DNA of 64,000 bases from Deltaproteobacteria bacterium. Lineage in GTDB: Bacteria; Desulfobacterota; Binatia; UBA9968; JAJDTQ01. The notes beneath the pieces are model-generated. The model did not search any database. It had not been told where the DNA came from and was given only the letters and a program-made list of their open reading frames with translations. Below are positions 36,430 through 45,141 of this stretch, piece by piece. The stretch spans positions 24,094 to 88,093 of the forward strand of contig JAPPNF010000134.1 in assembly GCA_028818755.1 (NCBI GenBank), written 5' to 3'. The translations under genes and the position numbers were made by a program. The number at the start of each line of letters is the position of its first letter. Position 1 is the first letter of the stretch.

Positions 36430-36520
36430 ATGAGCATGGCTACCTTGATGGGGATCGATTCGGGAAAACCTAGCCTTCAGTTCCATGGCGCACGGGCTGA
36501 TGGACTCGTGCCGTTCCGGA
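36430..36520 (+). pseudogene. IS110-family transposase, N-terminal scrap
   Basis: After a GGAGAGGAG ribosome-binding site, ATG 36430 opens a frame reading MGIDSGKPSLQFHGARADGL. This matches the first conserved block of IS110-type transposases (GIDxxKxxFQxHG...G), including the first catalytic Asp. Similarity ends after ~30 residues. Confidence 0.5.
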
Positions 36521-36605
36521 ATCGACCTCGGTCTACTGGATCGCGGTGTGCCACGTGGCCACGAAGGTTGCAATTTCTGCGGCAGTGCCGCAGAATATCT
36601 TCTTG

Positions 36606-36938
36606 ATGAACCTTTATGCCACCCGGACGTATGAACGCGTAATTCGCAAGTTGCTGTCCGAAGATGCCCGGAGCGACATGGAGGCGGCCATCGTCGCCGC
36701 TCCGGATGCCGCGCCGGTGATCCCGGGAACAGGCGGTATCCGCAAGCTGCGCTGGCGCGGGTCCGGTCGGGGCAAGCGAGGCGGCATCCGCGCAATCTAT
36801 TTCTGGCACGCTGGCCCGGAGGCGATCTACATGCTGACGGCCTATGCAAAGGCCGAGCGCGACGACCTGACGGCGGCGGACCGCAAGGCGCTGTCGCGGC
36901 TGGTGGAGAGCATCGAATGGGGAGGATGGGAACGATGA
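36606..36938 (+). CDS. RelE/HigB-type toxin
   Basis: 110 residues from ATG 36606; open frame continues upstream to 36546 but is unlike the family. The sequence MNLYATRTYERVIRKLL...IRKLRWRGSGRGKRGGIRAIYFW...AYAKAERDDLTAADRKAL has the RelE/HigB order: N-terminal helices, then the basic RGG-IRAIYFW strand. Such toxins are ribosome-dependent mRNases. The stop overlaps the antitoxin ATG (ATGA), so the pair is co-translated with the toxin first. Confidence 0.85.
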   Translation: MNLYATRTYERVIRKLLSEDARSDMEAAIVAAPDAAPVIPGTGGIRKLRWRGSGRGKRGGIRAIYFWHAGPEAIYMLTAYAKAERDDLTAADRKALSRLVESIEWGGWER

Positions 36939-37249
36939 CGACCGAACGCACCGAGATCGGCCTTGAAATCGAGACGGCACTGGGCGAGGTTCTCGCCCAT
37001 GTGCGGGGCGCGGTGGCGTTGTCCTCCCGGATCGTGGATGATCCCGCCGCCACGCGGATCCTCGCCCTGCGCAAACGCATGAAGCTGAGTCGGCAGAAGT
37101 TTGCCGACCGATTCGGCCTTGATCCGCGTGCGGTTCAGGACTGGGAACAGGGTCGCCGGGTTCCCGACCGGGCGGCGCGGGTGTTGCTGACGGTGATCGA
37201 CCGCGACCCGGAAGCGGTCATACGTGCACTCGCGCCGCCGACAAGTTGA
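36935..37249 (+). CDS. XRE-family antitoxin (HigA-like)
   Basis: 104 residues from ATG 36935, chosen because GGAGG lies nine bases upstream; ATG 36917 also exists. The helix-turn-helix is about 47-95 (LRKRMKLSRQKFADRFGLDPRAVQDWEQGRRVPDRAARVLLTVI). It should bind the toxin and repress the operon promoter. The operon is probably mobile, as it lies in a stretch of IS remnants. Confidence 0.87.
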   Translation: MTTERTEIGLEIETALGEVLAHVRGAVALSSRIVDDPAATRILALRKRMKLSRQKFADRFGLDPRAVQDWEQGRRVPDRAARVLLTVIDRDPEAVIRALAPPTS

Positions 37250-37404
37250 TCCGATCCAGTTGCGAACCGATTACGGCGCTGATAGATTAACACATAACTT
37301 ACTGATAAATAACAAATAAAATCTATCGCGTGGCATAAAAGACCCGCAGATTATCGTGCGAATTAACCGGACAGGACACTGGCCAGAGACAGTGAGCCCG
37401 GAGG

Positions 37405-39441
37405 CTATCCTCCCAACCATTGCAGCAGGACTTCCTGGGGGCCTGCCACTACGCCCTGCGGCCAGGGGATGTGGAGGGTGTAGTGGAACACGCCCAGAAG
37501 CACGGCGAGGGCGAGCGCGGTATAACCGAAAGAGAGGCGCCACCCTGCGCGGGCCCGGAGCGCGAGATAGAGCCACATGAAGAGCGGCACGCTCAGCAGG
37601 AAGCCGATCACCCAGATGGACGCCAGCAGCCCCAGTATCCAGCCGAAGATGTCCGCGGCCCGGCGCGCGATGAGCTGCCCCGGAACGCCGCGCTCCGCTT
37701 CCAGGTCCATGATCCGGGCCGATCCTCCTTCGGAGACCCGGAACAGGTCGAGGAACAGTTGCGCCGCGCACATGCCGGCGGCAGACAACCCTACCACAAG
37801 GGGGAAGAGCCGGGCCTGGTCCGGCCACCCGCGGGCGGTCACGACTCCGCTGAGCACCAGAACCAGGATGGCCAGGCTGAAAACCGCCGGGAGGCTGAGG
37901 TGGAACCGGAACCGCCACCGCGCGGCCGTGGGGGCCGGCTCGTCCTCGGGCATGCCCGTCCGGGTCCACCTTTGGCCGTAGACCAGGCTGGCGACGATGA
38001 GCGCGCCGATGACGAGCACGATGGGGCGCCAGAGCCAGCTCACCCCGTAGTGGCTGGCGGCGATAAAGAAGTAGTTCTCCAGCACGCTGCTCAGCACCAG
38101 CCCCAGGATGAGCGGCGGCCTGGGCCAGCCGAAGCGCTTCATGAGCCATCCGAGAAAGCCGAACGACAAGAGCAGAATCAGGTCGCCGAAGTGACGCTTT
38201 GCCTGGAACGCCGCGAGGAACACCACCACGATCACCAGCGGCGCCAGCAGGTGGACCCGCACGTTGGCCAGCCGGGCCAAGTGGTTGGTGAGGAGCAGGC
38301 ACAGGCCGGTGCCGAAGATGTTGGCGATGGCGATGCTCCAGACCATGGTGTAGGTGACGTCCAGGTGCTTGGTGAGCATGTCCGGACCCGGGCTGATGCC
38401 CTGGATCAGGAACACCCCGAGCAAAATGGCCATGGCGGCGCTGCCGGGAACGCCGAAGGCCAGCGTCGGAATCAGCGAACCACCCTCCTTGGCGTTGTTG
38501 GCGCTCTCCGGCGCGATGACGCCGCGCACGTCGCCCGTGCCGAAGGAGTCCCGGGCGCCGCGCTCGGTCTGCACCGCGTGCCCGTAGGCGAACCAGTCCA
38601 CCACCGCGCCGCCCAGGCCGGGCGTGGCGCCCACCCACACCCCCACGGCGCTGGAGCGAAGCACCAGGAACCAGTGGCGGAAGGCATCGCGGATGCCCAC
38701 GGTCACGCCCCTCAACGCGTCCCTGGGCACGTCCGCGATGCGGGTGCCCCGGATCACGAGGTCCACCATCTCCGGAATCGCGAAGATCCCCAGCGCCACG
38801 GGCACCAGCGGGACCCCCTCCCAGAGGTAGAGCTGCCCGAAGGTCCAGCGCATCTCCCCGACCTGGTAGTCCATGCCCACCATGCCCACCATGAGCCCGA
38901 GGGCGCCCACCACGAGCCCCTTGAGGGGCGCGCCGCCGCTCAGCACCGCCACCATGGAGATGCCCAGCATTCCCATCATGAAGAATTCCGGCGCGCTGAA
39001 CGCGAGCACGATGGGCCGGAGCACGGGGATGGAGACGGCCAGGATCAGCGCACCGAACAGGCCTCCCATCATCGACGCCATGTAGGCGGCGCCGAAGGCC
39101 CGGCCCGCCTCGCCCTTCTTGGCCATGGGATGGCCGTCCAGGATGGTGGCCTGCGACGCCGCGGTGCCCGGCACCCCGAACAGCACCGACGGGATGGTGT
39201 CCGAGGTGGTGGTCACCGAGATGAGCCCGATCATCACGGCGAACGCACTCAGGGTGTCGAGGTCCAGGGTGAACGGCAGCAGGATGGCGAGGCCCACGAG
39301 CCCGCCGAGGCCGGGGATGGCGCCCAGGGAGAGCCCCATGAGGACGCCAAGGACCAGGAAGACGAGGCTACGCGGGATCACCTCGGCGACACACGGACAG
39401 CCGAAAATGTTCTCCACCGCGGTGAGGGCCGCTTCCCACAT
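37405..39441 (-). CDS. Tripartite tricarboxylate transporter, TctA-TctB fusion
   Basis: 678 residues. Residues ~1-490 are the large TctA subunit with about 12 membrane helices, including GAIPGLGGLVGLAILLPFT and PSVLFGVPGTAASQATILDGHPMAKKGEAGRA. After a linker (~490-510) the C-terminus (~515-675) is a four-helix TctB domain. TctA and TctB are usually separate genes. The complex imports carboxylates in a cation-driven way with a periplasmic Bug/TctC receptor. Two Bug receptors are encoded at 45142 and 50613, but none is adjacent. Confidence 0.87.
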   Translation of the reverse strand: MWEAALTAVENIFGCPCVAEVIPRSLVFLVLGVLMGLSLGAIPGLGGLVGLAILLPFTLDLDTLSAFAVMIGLISVTTTSDTIPSVLFGVPGTAASQATILDGHPMAKKGEAGRAFGAAYMASMMGGLFGALILAVSIPVLRPIVLAFSAPEFFMMGMLGISMVAVLSGGAPLKGLVVGALGLMVGMVGMDYQVGEMRWTFGQLYLWEGVPLVPVALGIFAIPEMVDLVIRGTRIADVPRDALRGVTVGIRDAFRHWFLVLRSSAVGVWVGATPGLGGAVVDWFAYGHAVQTERGARDSFGTGDVRGVIAPESANNAKEGGSLIPTLAFGVPGSAAMAILLGVFLIQGISPGPDMLTKHLDVTYTMVWSIAIANIFGTGLCLLLTNHLARLANVRVHLLAPLVIVVVFLAAFQAKRHFGDLILLLSFGFLGWLMKRFGWPRPPLILGLVLSSVLENYFFIAASHYGVSWLWRPIVLVIGALIVASLVYGQRWTRTGMPEDEPAPTAARWRFRFHLSLPAVFSLAILVLVLSGVVTARGWPDQARLFPLVVGLSAAGMCAAQLFLDLFRVSEGGSARIMDLEAERGVPGQLIARRAADIFGWILGLLASIWVIGFLLSVPLFMWLYLALRARAGWRLSFGYTALALAVLLGVFHYTLHIPWPQGVVAGPQEVLLQWLGG

Positions 39442-39550
39442 GGGTTCCCTTCCCTTGAAATTCCGGTGCGATTTCCCTAGTGTCGTGCGTCACGGAGTCT
39501 TGCAAGTACCAAGTACTATCATATCGGAACCTACCAGATGAGGACGGAAC

Positions 39551-39973
39551 ATGGGCATCGCAGCCATTGATCATTGGGTCCTGGTGGTCAAGGACCTGGA
39601 AGAGACCTTCGCGTTCTACCGCAAGCTCGGCCTGGACGCGGGCTGGCAGGAGCGTCCCGGCGGGCGCGGCAAGCGGCCGATCATCCGCATCAGCGAGACG
39701 CAGAAGCTGAACCTGTACGTGGTGGACCGCTACACCACGGAGAGCCCCACGCACGCGCCCAACTACGCCACCGGAAGCGCGGACCTTTGCCTGCGCTGGG
39801 AAGGCACCGTCCAGGAAGCCCAGGACTTCCTGGAGCAGGCGGGCATTGCCGTCATCTCCGGGCCCGTGGCACGCACCGGTTCCGAAGGCGTCGGCACGAG
39901 CCTCTACGTCCGTGACCCCGACGACAACCTGATAGAGCTGATGACCTACGGCGACCCCGCGTATGCGGAGTAG
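39551..39973 (+). CDS. VOC-family (glyoxalase/extradiol dioxygenase-like) protein
   Basis: 140 residues, one vicinal-oxygen-chelate unit with paired beta-alpha-beta-beta-beta modules. The N-terminal strand AAIDHWVLVVKDLEETFAFYRKLGL carries a metal-ligand His. LYVRDPDDNLIELMTYGD near the C-terminus carries the matching Glu. VOC enzymes handle metal-bound substrates such as lactoylglutathione, catechols or fosfomycin; the substrate cannot be told here. It is divergent from tctAB and followed by a convergent amidohydrolase gene. Confidence 0.85.
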   Translation: MGIAAIDHWVLVVKDLEETFAFYRKLGLDAGWQERPGGRGKRPIIRISETQKLNLYVVDRYTTESPTHAPNYATGSADLCLRWEGTVQEAQDFLEQAGIAVISGPVARTGSEGVGTSLYVRDPDDNLIELMTYGDPAYAE

Positions 39974-39993
39974 CCCGACGGCGTTGTCCGGGG

Positions 39994-41196
39994 CTATGCG
40001 GCCTCGGGCCGGGGTCCTACGGTGATGGGGCCCGGCTCATAGAGTGGCTGGTCGATTCCGGACTCGTCCACGTCGAGCTTGTAAAGCCCGATGGCGTTGT
40101 CCATCAGGATCTTCTTGCGCTCGTCCGCCGACGTGACGTCCTGAAGTGAATGGGTCCGGCACCACACCGATTTCGGCCATGTAGTGGTGCCGTGGGGGTA
40201 GTCCACCGAGTACATGATCTTGTCCACGCCGATCTCGTCGCGGCTGCGGATGCCGTGGCGCTCGTGCCAGAAGGTGGCCCACATGTTGGTCTGGAAAACG
40301 TCGCTGGGCTTGCGCGTGAGGGAGGAATTCTCGGCAACCTTGCGCTCCTCGAACTCGTGGTCCAGCTCCTCCAGCAGGTAGGGCAGCCAGCCCACGCCAC
40401 TCTCCACGCTGATGGTCTTGAGCCTGGGGAATTTCTCGAACACGCCCGAATAGAGGACGTTGGAGACTATCTCCATGTGGCTCACGAAGCTCATGGAAAC
40501 GCCGAGAGCAAACTGGGCCTGTTTCTCGAGTGACTCCCACGATGGCAGCGCGGGCAGCGCGGTGGAGTGCAGGCAAATGGGCACGTCCAGGTCGCAGCAG
40601 GCCTGATAGACCGGGTACCAGTAGGGATCGTTGAAGTGCTTGAGCCCCAGGATATGGGGAGCGCCGTGCCATACCAGCGCCTTGTGGCCGCGCTTCACCG
40701 CGCGATGGATCTCGGCCACGCTCAGGTCCACGTCCCACATGGGGGCGACGCACTGGGCGATGAACCGGGGGGTGACGTCCTGCCACTCGTCGATGAGCCA
40801 GTCGTTGTAGGCCTGGATGCAGGCCAGCCGGAAGGCCTCGCTGCCCTCCTTCTGGAAGTTCTGGTTGGTGATGCCGATGATGTTGGGGAAGAGCACCGAG
40901 GCGTCCAGCTCTTCCTGGTCCAGGACCTTCAGGCGCTCCGAAACCTCGTACGTGGAGCGAGGCACGTCCTCCCACCTCTTCACGTTGGGGTTGACGCCGG
41001 AAACACGAGCCAGCCCGCCGAATCCCTTGGCGTTGCCGCCCAGGGACCAAGTCTGGGTGCCGTCCGGCAGCTCCACGATGTGGGGGATGTCGTCGCCGAA
41101 CTTCGCCTTCGACATCCTGTTGGTCCAGACATCCGGGGCCTCCTGGATGTGATCGTCCGCGGAGACGACGCCGTACTTCATCTTGAGCGTTGCCAT
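39994..41196 (-). CDS. Amidohydrolase-2 family metal-dependent hydrolase
   Basis: 400 residues from ATG 41196, with GGAG five bases upstream. The TIM-barrel family motif near the N-terminus is GVVSADDHIQEAPDVW. Later landmarks are LVWHGAPHILGLKHFNDPYWYPVYQACCDLDVPICLHS (His ligand) and MYSVDYPHGTTTWPKS (catalytic Asp). Members include decarboxylases and hydrolases of aromatic or dicarboxylic acids. It follows an ABC substrate-binding gene on the same strand and has a paralogue at 46232-47278, which suggests catabolism of imported organic acids. Confidence 0.85.
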   Translation of the reverse strand: MATLKMKYGVVSADDHIQEAPDVWTNRMSKAKFGDDIPHIVELPDGTQTWSLGGNAKGFGGLARVSGVNPNVKRWEDVPRSTYEVSERLKVLDQEELDASVLFPNIIGITNQNFQKEGSEAFRLACIQAYNDWLIDEWQDVTPRFIAQCVAPMWDVDLSVAEIHRAVKRGHKALVWHGAPHILGLKHFNDPYWYPVYQACCDLDVPICLHSTALPALPSWESLEKQAQFALGVSMSFVSHMEIVSNVLYSGVFEKFPRLKTISVESGVGWLPYLLEELDHEFEERKVAENSSLTRKPSDVFQTNMWATFWHERHGIRSRDEIGVDKIMYSVDYPHGTTTWPKSVWCRTHSLQDVTSADERKKILMDNAIGLYKLDVDESGIDQPLYEPGPITVGPRPEAA

Positions 41197-41299
41197 AGAA
41201 CTCCGGCCCTCCAGTCGAGCCTGATCGGTTCCCACGCCGAGTACGAATCGAACTTGTTCTCGGTGTACTCCCGGCTCAAGGCCGTGTCAAACCGGACCC

Positions 41300-42910
41300 T
41301 TACGGCTCCAGCCACGTCCTCCAAAGCCCGCCCTTGGCGTGCCAGTACTCCTGCGTGGGACCCCGCTCCCAGTTCTTGACCTCGTCGCGCCACACGTAGT
41401 TCCGGATGTTGGACCAGCCGATGATGTAGTGGACCACGTCGTCGACGAAGTATGTCTGGGCGAACTTCTTCCAGATGGCGAGCCGCTTGGCCCGGTCCGG
41501 CTCTTCCAGGTACTGCGTCACGAGCTTTTCCAGCTCGGGAGTGCAGTAGCGAGTGACGTTGCTGACGCCGTGCTTGCCCTCGGCGCAGCCGAGGTGCTGG
41601 ATGTTGGCCACGAACGGCTCACCGGTCCCGCCTCCCCCGTAGACGGAGACGTGAAGCTCACCCGCGATGGTCTTCTTGATGAGCTCGGCTCCGCCCAGGT
41701 TCTGCAGCGAGAACTTGATGCCCGCCTCGGCCGCCTGCCGCATGATGGGCTCGGTCCAGGGATCGCCCTGGCCGCGGGTGGCTCCCAGGGTGATGGGCTG
41801 GCCCTTGTAACCGGCCTCCTTGAGCAGGCGCTTGGCCTCGGCCACGTTCCGCTTCCACTTGAAGCCGAGGGAGGTCTCCCAGTCGGTGTTCGGGACGCCC
41901 CAGGTCTCCACCGGGACGCCGAGCCCGAAGGTGGCCTCGTCGAGGATCGCGCCCTTGTCCAGCGAGAGCGCGATGGCCTTGCGCACGCGCGGATCGGAAA
42001 CGGGCGCCGACTGGGTGTTGAAGACGAGAAGCCTGAGCCCGGCGGCGCCGATGGGCATGTACCGCAGCCCCTTGATGCGCTTGCTGTCGATGCGCTGCAC
42101 AAAGGTCGGCCCCAGGCGCTCCGTCAGGTGCACGTCGCCCGCCTGGACCGCGGCGGCCCGGGCCGCCTTCTGGCGGATCACGATGAAGCGGACGCCGTCG
42201 AGGTACGCGGCCCCGCCCCAGTAGCCGTCATGACGGACCACGTGCAGCTCCTGCCCCGGGGTCCAGGACTTGAACTTGAACGGGCCCGTGCCCGCCGGCG
42301 GCGCGCCGCCCTTTATCTTCTGCTGGCCCTTGGCCAGAGACCCGGCCGGGGCGATGTGAAGGGTCGACGTGTTGGCGAGAATCTCGGGCAAGAGGCCGCG
42401 CGGCCCGGGTGCCTTGAACCTCACGGTGTGCTGGTCCACGGCCGTGGCCTCGGCGACGTTGTCGGCCAACTGCCCCTGGCCCGCCGCGCCGTTGGCCGGG
42501 TCCCGGATGTGGTTGACGGACCAGACCACGTCCTCGGCCGTCAACTCCTTGCCGTTGTGGAACTTGACCCCCTTGCGGAGCTTGAACGTCCACTCGCTGG
42601 AATCGGCGTTGGGCGACCAGCTCTCCGCCAGCCACGGATGGATGTCGCCCTTCTGGTCGTACATCACCAGGGGCTCGTACATGTTGTTCTTGATGTACTC
42701 GGGGATGGAGGTGAAGGCCACGAAGGGAATGGGCGTGCCGATGCCCTTGGCGTTGCCCAGCTTCAGGGTTCCTCCGATGCGGGGCTTGTCCGCGGCTTCG
42801 GCCGTGGAGAGGCCCGGCGGGCCGACGGCGAGCGCGACCCAACCGGCCAACAAAAATGCCACGCCCACCAATGAACCGCGCACAATATCTCTTCGGGTGC
42901 TGCCTGTCAT
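41300..42910 (-). CDS. ABC transporter substrate-binding protein, family 5 (peptide/nickel/opine type)
   Basis: 536 residues, a periplasmic solute receptor with an N-terminal signal (RRDIVRGSLVGVAFLLAGWVALAV; the RR may indicate Tat export). The family-5 core includes ESWSPNADSSEWTFKLRKGVKFHNGKELTAEDVVWSVNH and DPRVRKAIALSLDKGAILDEA. GGAGGAG precedes the ATG at 42910. It is downstream of two permease genes on the same strand; no ATPase genes accompany them. Confidence 0.88.
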   Translation of the reverse strand: MTGSTRRDIVRGSLVGVAFLLAGWVALAVGPPGLSTAEAADKPRIGGTLKLGNAKGIGTPIPFVAFTSIPEYIKNNMYEPLVMYDQKGDIHPWLAESWSPNADSSEWTFKLRKGVKFHNGKELTAEDVVWSVNHIRDPANGAAGQGQLADNVAEATAVDQHTVRFKAPGPRGLLPEILANTSTLHIAPAGSLAKGQQKIKGGAPPAGTGPFKFKSWTPGQELHVVRHDGYWGGAAYLDGVRFIVIRQKAARAAAVQAGDVHLTERLGPTFVQRIDSKRIKGLRYMPIGAAGLRLLVFNTQSAPVSDPRVRKAIALSLDKGAILDEATFGLGVPVETWGVPNTDWETSLGFKWKRNVAEAKRLLKEAGYKGQPITLGATRGQGDPWTEPIMRQAAEAGIKFSLQNLGGAELIKKTIAGELHVSVYGGGGTGEPFVANIQHLGCAEGKHGVSNVTRYCTPELEKLVTQYLEEPDRAKRLAIWKKFAQTYFVDDVVHYIIGWSNIRNYVWRDEVKNWERGPTQEYWHAKGGLWRTWLEP

Positions 42911-43025
42911 CGTGATCTCCTCCTCTCGGGTTGGGCTCGATCAGGGTGATGATTCGGCCGCGACGCTAGCACCGCGGCCGGACGAGTGTCAACTTGCGCC
43001 GCGCGTTGGGAGGGCCCTCCGTGGC

Positions 43026-43940
43026 CTACCGCCCCCGCCGGTTCAAGGGCAGGCGCGTGCGCGGATCCATGCGGTCCCGCAGGCTGTCGCCCAACAGGGT
43101 GAAGCCCAGGATAACGCCGGCCAGGGCGATGCCCGGAAACACCGCCAGCCAGGGCGCCACCTCCAGAAAGTCCTGCGCCTCCCGGACCATCAGGCCCCAA
43201 CTGATGTACGGCACCGACAAGCCCAGGCCCAGGTAGCTGAGGGCCGCCTCCACGCCGATGGCGCGGGCGAAGTCCAGGGTGATCTGCACCGCGATGGGCG
43301 CCATGATGTTGGGCAGGATCTGCTTCATCAGGACGCCCATGGGCCGCTGTCCCATGGCCCGGGCGGCCTCGACATACTCCCGTTCCTTGTGCGTCAGCAC
43401 GCCGCTACGGACGATGCGGGCGTAGCGCGGGATGGAGCTGAAGGCGATGGCGAACCACAGCATCGGGACGCTGGGCCCGGCCAGCGCCACCAACGCCAAC
43501 GCCAGCACCAGCGACGGGAAGGCCATGATGCCCTCCATCACGCGCTGGACCAGCGCATCGAAGGCCCCGCCCACGTAGCTCGACAGGGCGCCCAGCGGCG
43601 CCCCCAGCAGCAGCGCCACGATGACCGCGCCCGCGGCCACGTGCAGGCTCACGCGCGAGCCGGCGATGATGCGGGTGGCGACGTCCCGGCCGATGCGGTC
43701 GGTGCCGAAAGGGTGCTCCCAACTCGGTCCTTGCATGCGCACCTTGATGTTGGGCGTGGTGGTATCGTAGGGAGAGAAGCTCGCCCCCACCAGGGCGATC
43801 AGGATGTAGAGAAAGAGCAGCGTGACGCCCACCGCGGCCCGCGGATCGTTGCGGGTCGCGCTGACCGCGCGGCCGGACGCGCGCCACAAACGGTACCCCG
43901 GCCCGGAGGTTGTCGACGGATAGGGGGCTTGGAGTTCCAC
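43026..43940 (-). CDS. ABC transporter permease, DppC-like
   Basis: 304 residues with six predicted membrane segments. N-terminal OppC-N region: NDPRAAVGVTLLFLYILIALVG. The EAA loop EYVEAARAMGQRPMGVLMKQILPNIMAPI is the contact site for the ATPase. GTDRIGRDVATRIIAGSRVSL is typical of DppC/OppC. It lies 13 bases after the DppB-like gene and pairs with it to import peptides or similar solutes. Confidence 0.88.
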   Translation of the reverse strand: MELQAPYPSTTSGPGYRLWRASGRAVSATRNDPRAAVGVTLLFLYILIALVGASFSPYDTTTPNIKVRMQGPSWEHPFGTDRIGRDVATRIIAGSRVSLHVAAGAVIVALLLGAPLGALSSYVGGAFDALVQRVMEGIMAFPSLVLALALVALAGPSVPMLWFAIAFSSIPRYARIVRSGVLTHKEREYVEAARAMGQRPMGVLMKQILPNIMAPIAVQITLDFARAIGVEAALSYLGLGLSVPYISWGLMVREAQDFLEVAPWLAVFPGIALAGVILGFTLLGDSLRDRMDPRTRLPLNRRGR

Positions 43941-43953
43941 CCGGCGTTCCTCC

Positions 43954-44913
43954 CTACTTGTAGCGGACCCGCGGATCCAGCACCGCGTAGAGAATGTCCA
44001 CCACCAGGTTGACGCCGATGGCGAGGAAGACCATGAACAGCACCACTCCCTGAACCACCACGAAATCCCGCGTGTGAATGGAGTTCAACAGCAGAAAACC
44101 GATGCCGGGATAGTTGAAGACGTTCTCGACGACGGTCACCAAGCCGCTCAGGTAGGCCATCTGCAGGCCCACCACCGTCACCGTCGTCATCAGCGAGTTG
44201 CGCAGGACGTGCTTCCACAGCACCAGCCTCTCGCTCAGGCCCTTGGCCCTGGCGGTGCGCACGTAATCCAGGTTCATCTGCTCGAGAAAGTCCTGGCGCT
44301 GGAAGCGCAAGACCGTGGCGGCCACGTTCAGGGCGACCACGGTCATGGGCAGGATCAGGTGCCGCAGGAACGCCACGATGTCCTTCTGCGGGGGCGCGTA
44401 GCCGATGGCCGGGAGCCAGCCCAGGTACACCGCGAAGACGAGGATGGCGACCAGCGCCAGCCAGAAGGTCGGCACCGTGATGCCCAGGATCACGAAACCG
44501 GTGGCGAAGTGGTCCCACTTGGTGTTGTTGTGGATGGCGGCGAGCACGCCGCCGGGCACGGCGATGGCCACGGCCATGATCACGCCGCCGACCATCAGAT
44601 ACGCGGTGGGCACCAAGCGTTGCAGGATGACGTCCAGGGCGGGGGTCCGGTAGGTGATGGAGTCGCCCAGGTTGCCCCGCAGCATCTCCCACAGCCAGTC
44701 GAGATACTGGACGATCAGCGGTCGGTCCAGGCCGAGTCGCAGGCGCATGGCGTCATAGACGTCCTGGGAGATCGGCGCCCCCTCCACCGCCCCCAGCATC
44801 ACCAGGACGGGATCCCCCGGGATGATCCTCATGACGAAGAAGACCACCATGGTGACGACCAGCACCATGGGGACCAATTGCACGAGGCGCATGGCGACGT
44901 ACTTTATGAGCAC
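43954..44913 (-). CDS. ABC transporter permease, DppB-like
   Basis: 319 residues from GTG 44913, seven bases after GGAGGA. An ATG further upstream at 45081 would add an unrelated N-terminus. The start LIKYVAMRLVQLVPMVLVVTMVVFFVMRIIPGDPV is the usual DppB signature. The EAA loop is DYVRTARAKGLSERLVLWKHVLRNSLM. Six membrane helices. It is the first gene of the permease-permease-receptor cassette. Confidence 0.88.
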   Translation of the reverse strand: MLIKYVAMRLVQLVPMVLVVTMVVFFVMRIIPGDPVLVMLGAVEGAPISQDVYDAMRLRLGLDRPLIVQYLDWLWEMLRGNLGDSITYRTPALDVILQRLVPTAYLMVGGVIMAVAIAVPGGVLAAIHNNTKWDHFATGFVILGITVPTFWLALVAILVFAVYLGWLPAIGYAPPQKDIVAFLRHLILPMTVVALNVAATVLRFQRQDFLEQMNLDYVRTARAKGLSERLVLWKHVLRNSLMTTVTVVGLQMAYLSGLVTVVENVFNYPGIGFLLLNSIHTRDFVVVQGVVLFMVFLAIGVNLVVDILYAVLDPRVRYK

Positions 44914-45065
44914 CGCCGTTTCCTCCTGGACCTGCTTCGCCGGCAACCGCTCCGTGGCGACAGCGCGCGGTCGGCACCGGAGACATTGCCACAATTCGTC
45001 CCGCCGCACAAAACTCGATCCCCCGCCAGGGGTTGGTGTCCTCACCGGTGCGCTGTGCCCGGCTT

Positions 45066-45098
45066 GACAAATGAAGGACAAGTGGAGGACAAGTCACA
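45066..45098. repeat. Three 11-bp direct repeats upstream of the first Bug receptor
   Basis: GACAAATGAAG, GACAAGTGGAG and GACAAGTCACA follow each other at 45066, 45077 and 45088, exactly one helical turn apart. They lie 44-76 bases before the ATG of the receptor gene, where an operator would be expected. Confidence 0.5.
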
Positions 45099-45141
45099 TG
45101 GAAGACTTCACGGAATACGGCGCAACAGAAGGAGGACAACG

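Noticed and set aside
37420-39480. 686-residue open frame on the plus strand
   Set aside because: It is antisense to the TctA-TctB gene. Its His/Gln/Glu/Pro-rich composition is a mirror of hydrophobic coding sequence at high GC.
41339-42874. 511-residue plus-strand frame
   Set aside because: It mirrors the family-5 receptor gene and has no recognisable family features.
44074-45141. Long N-terminal extension of the first Bug receptor
   Set aside because: This part is antisense to the DppB-like gene. The real start with signal peptide and GGAGGA is ATG 45142.
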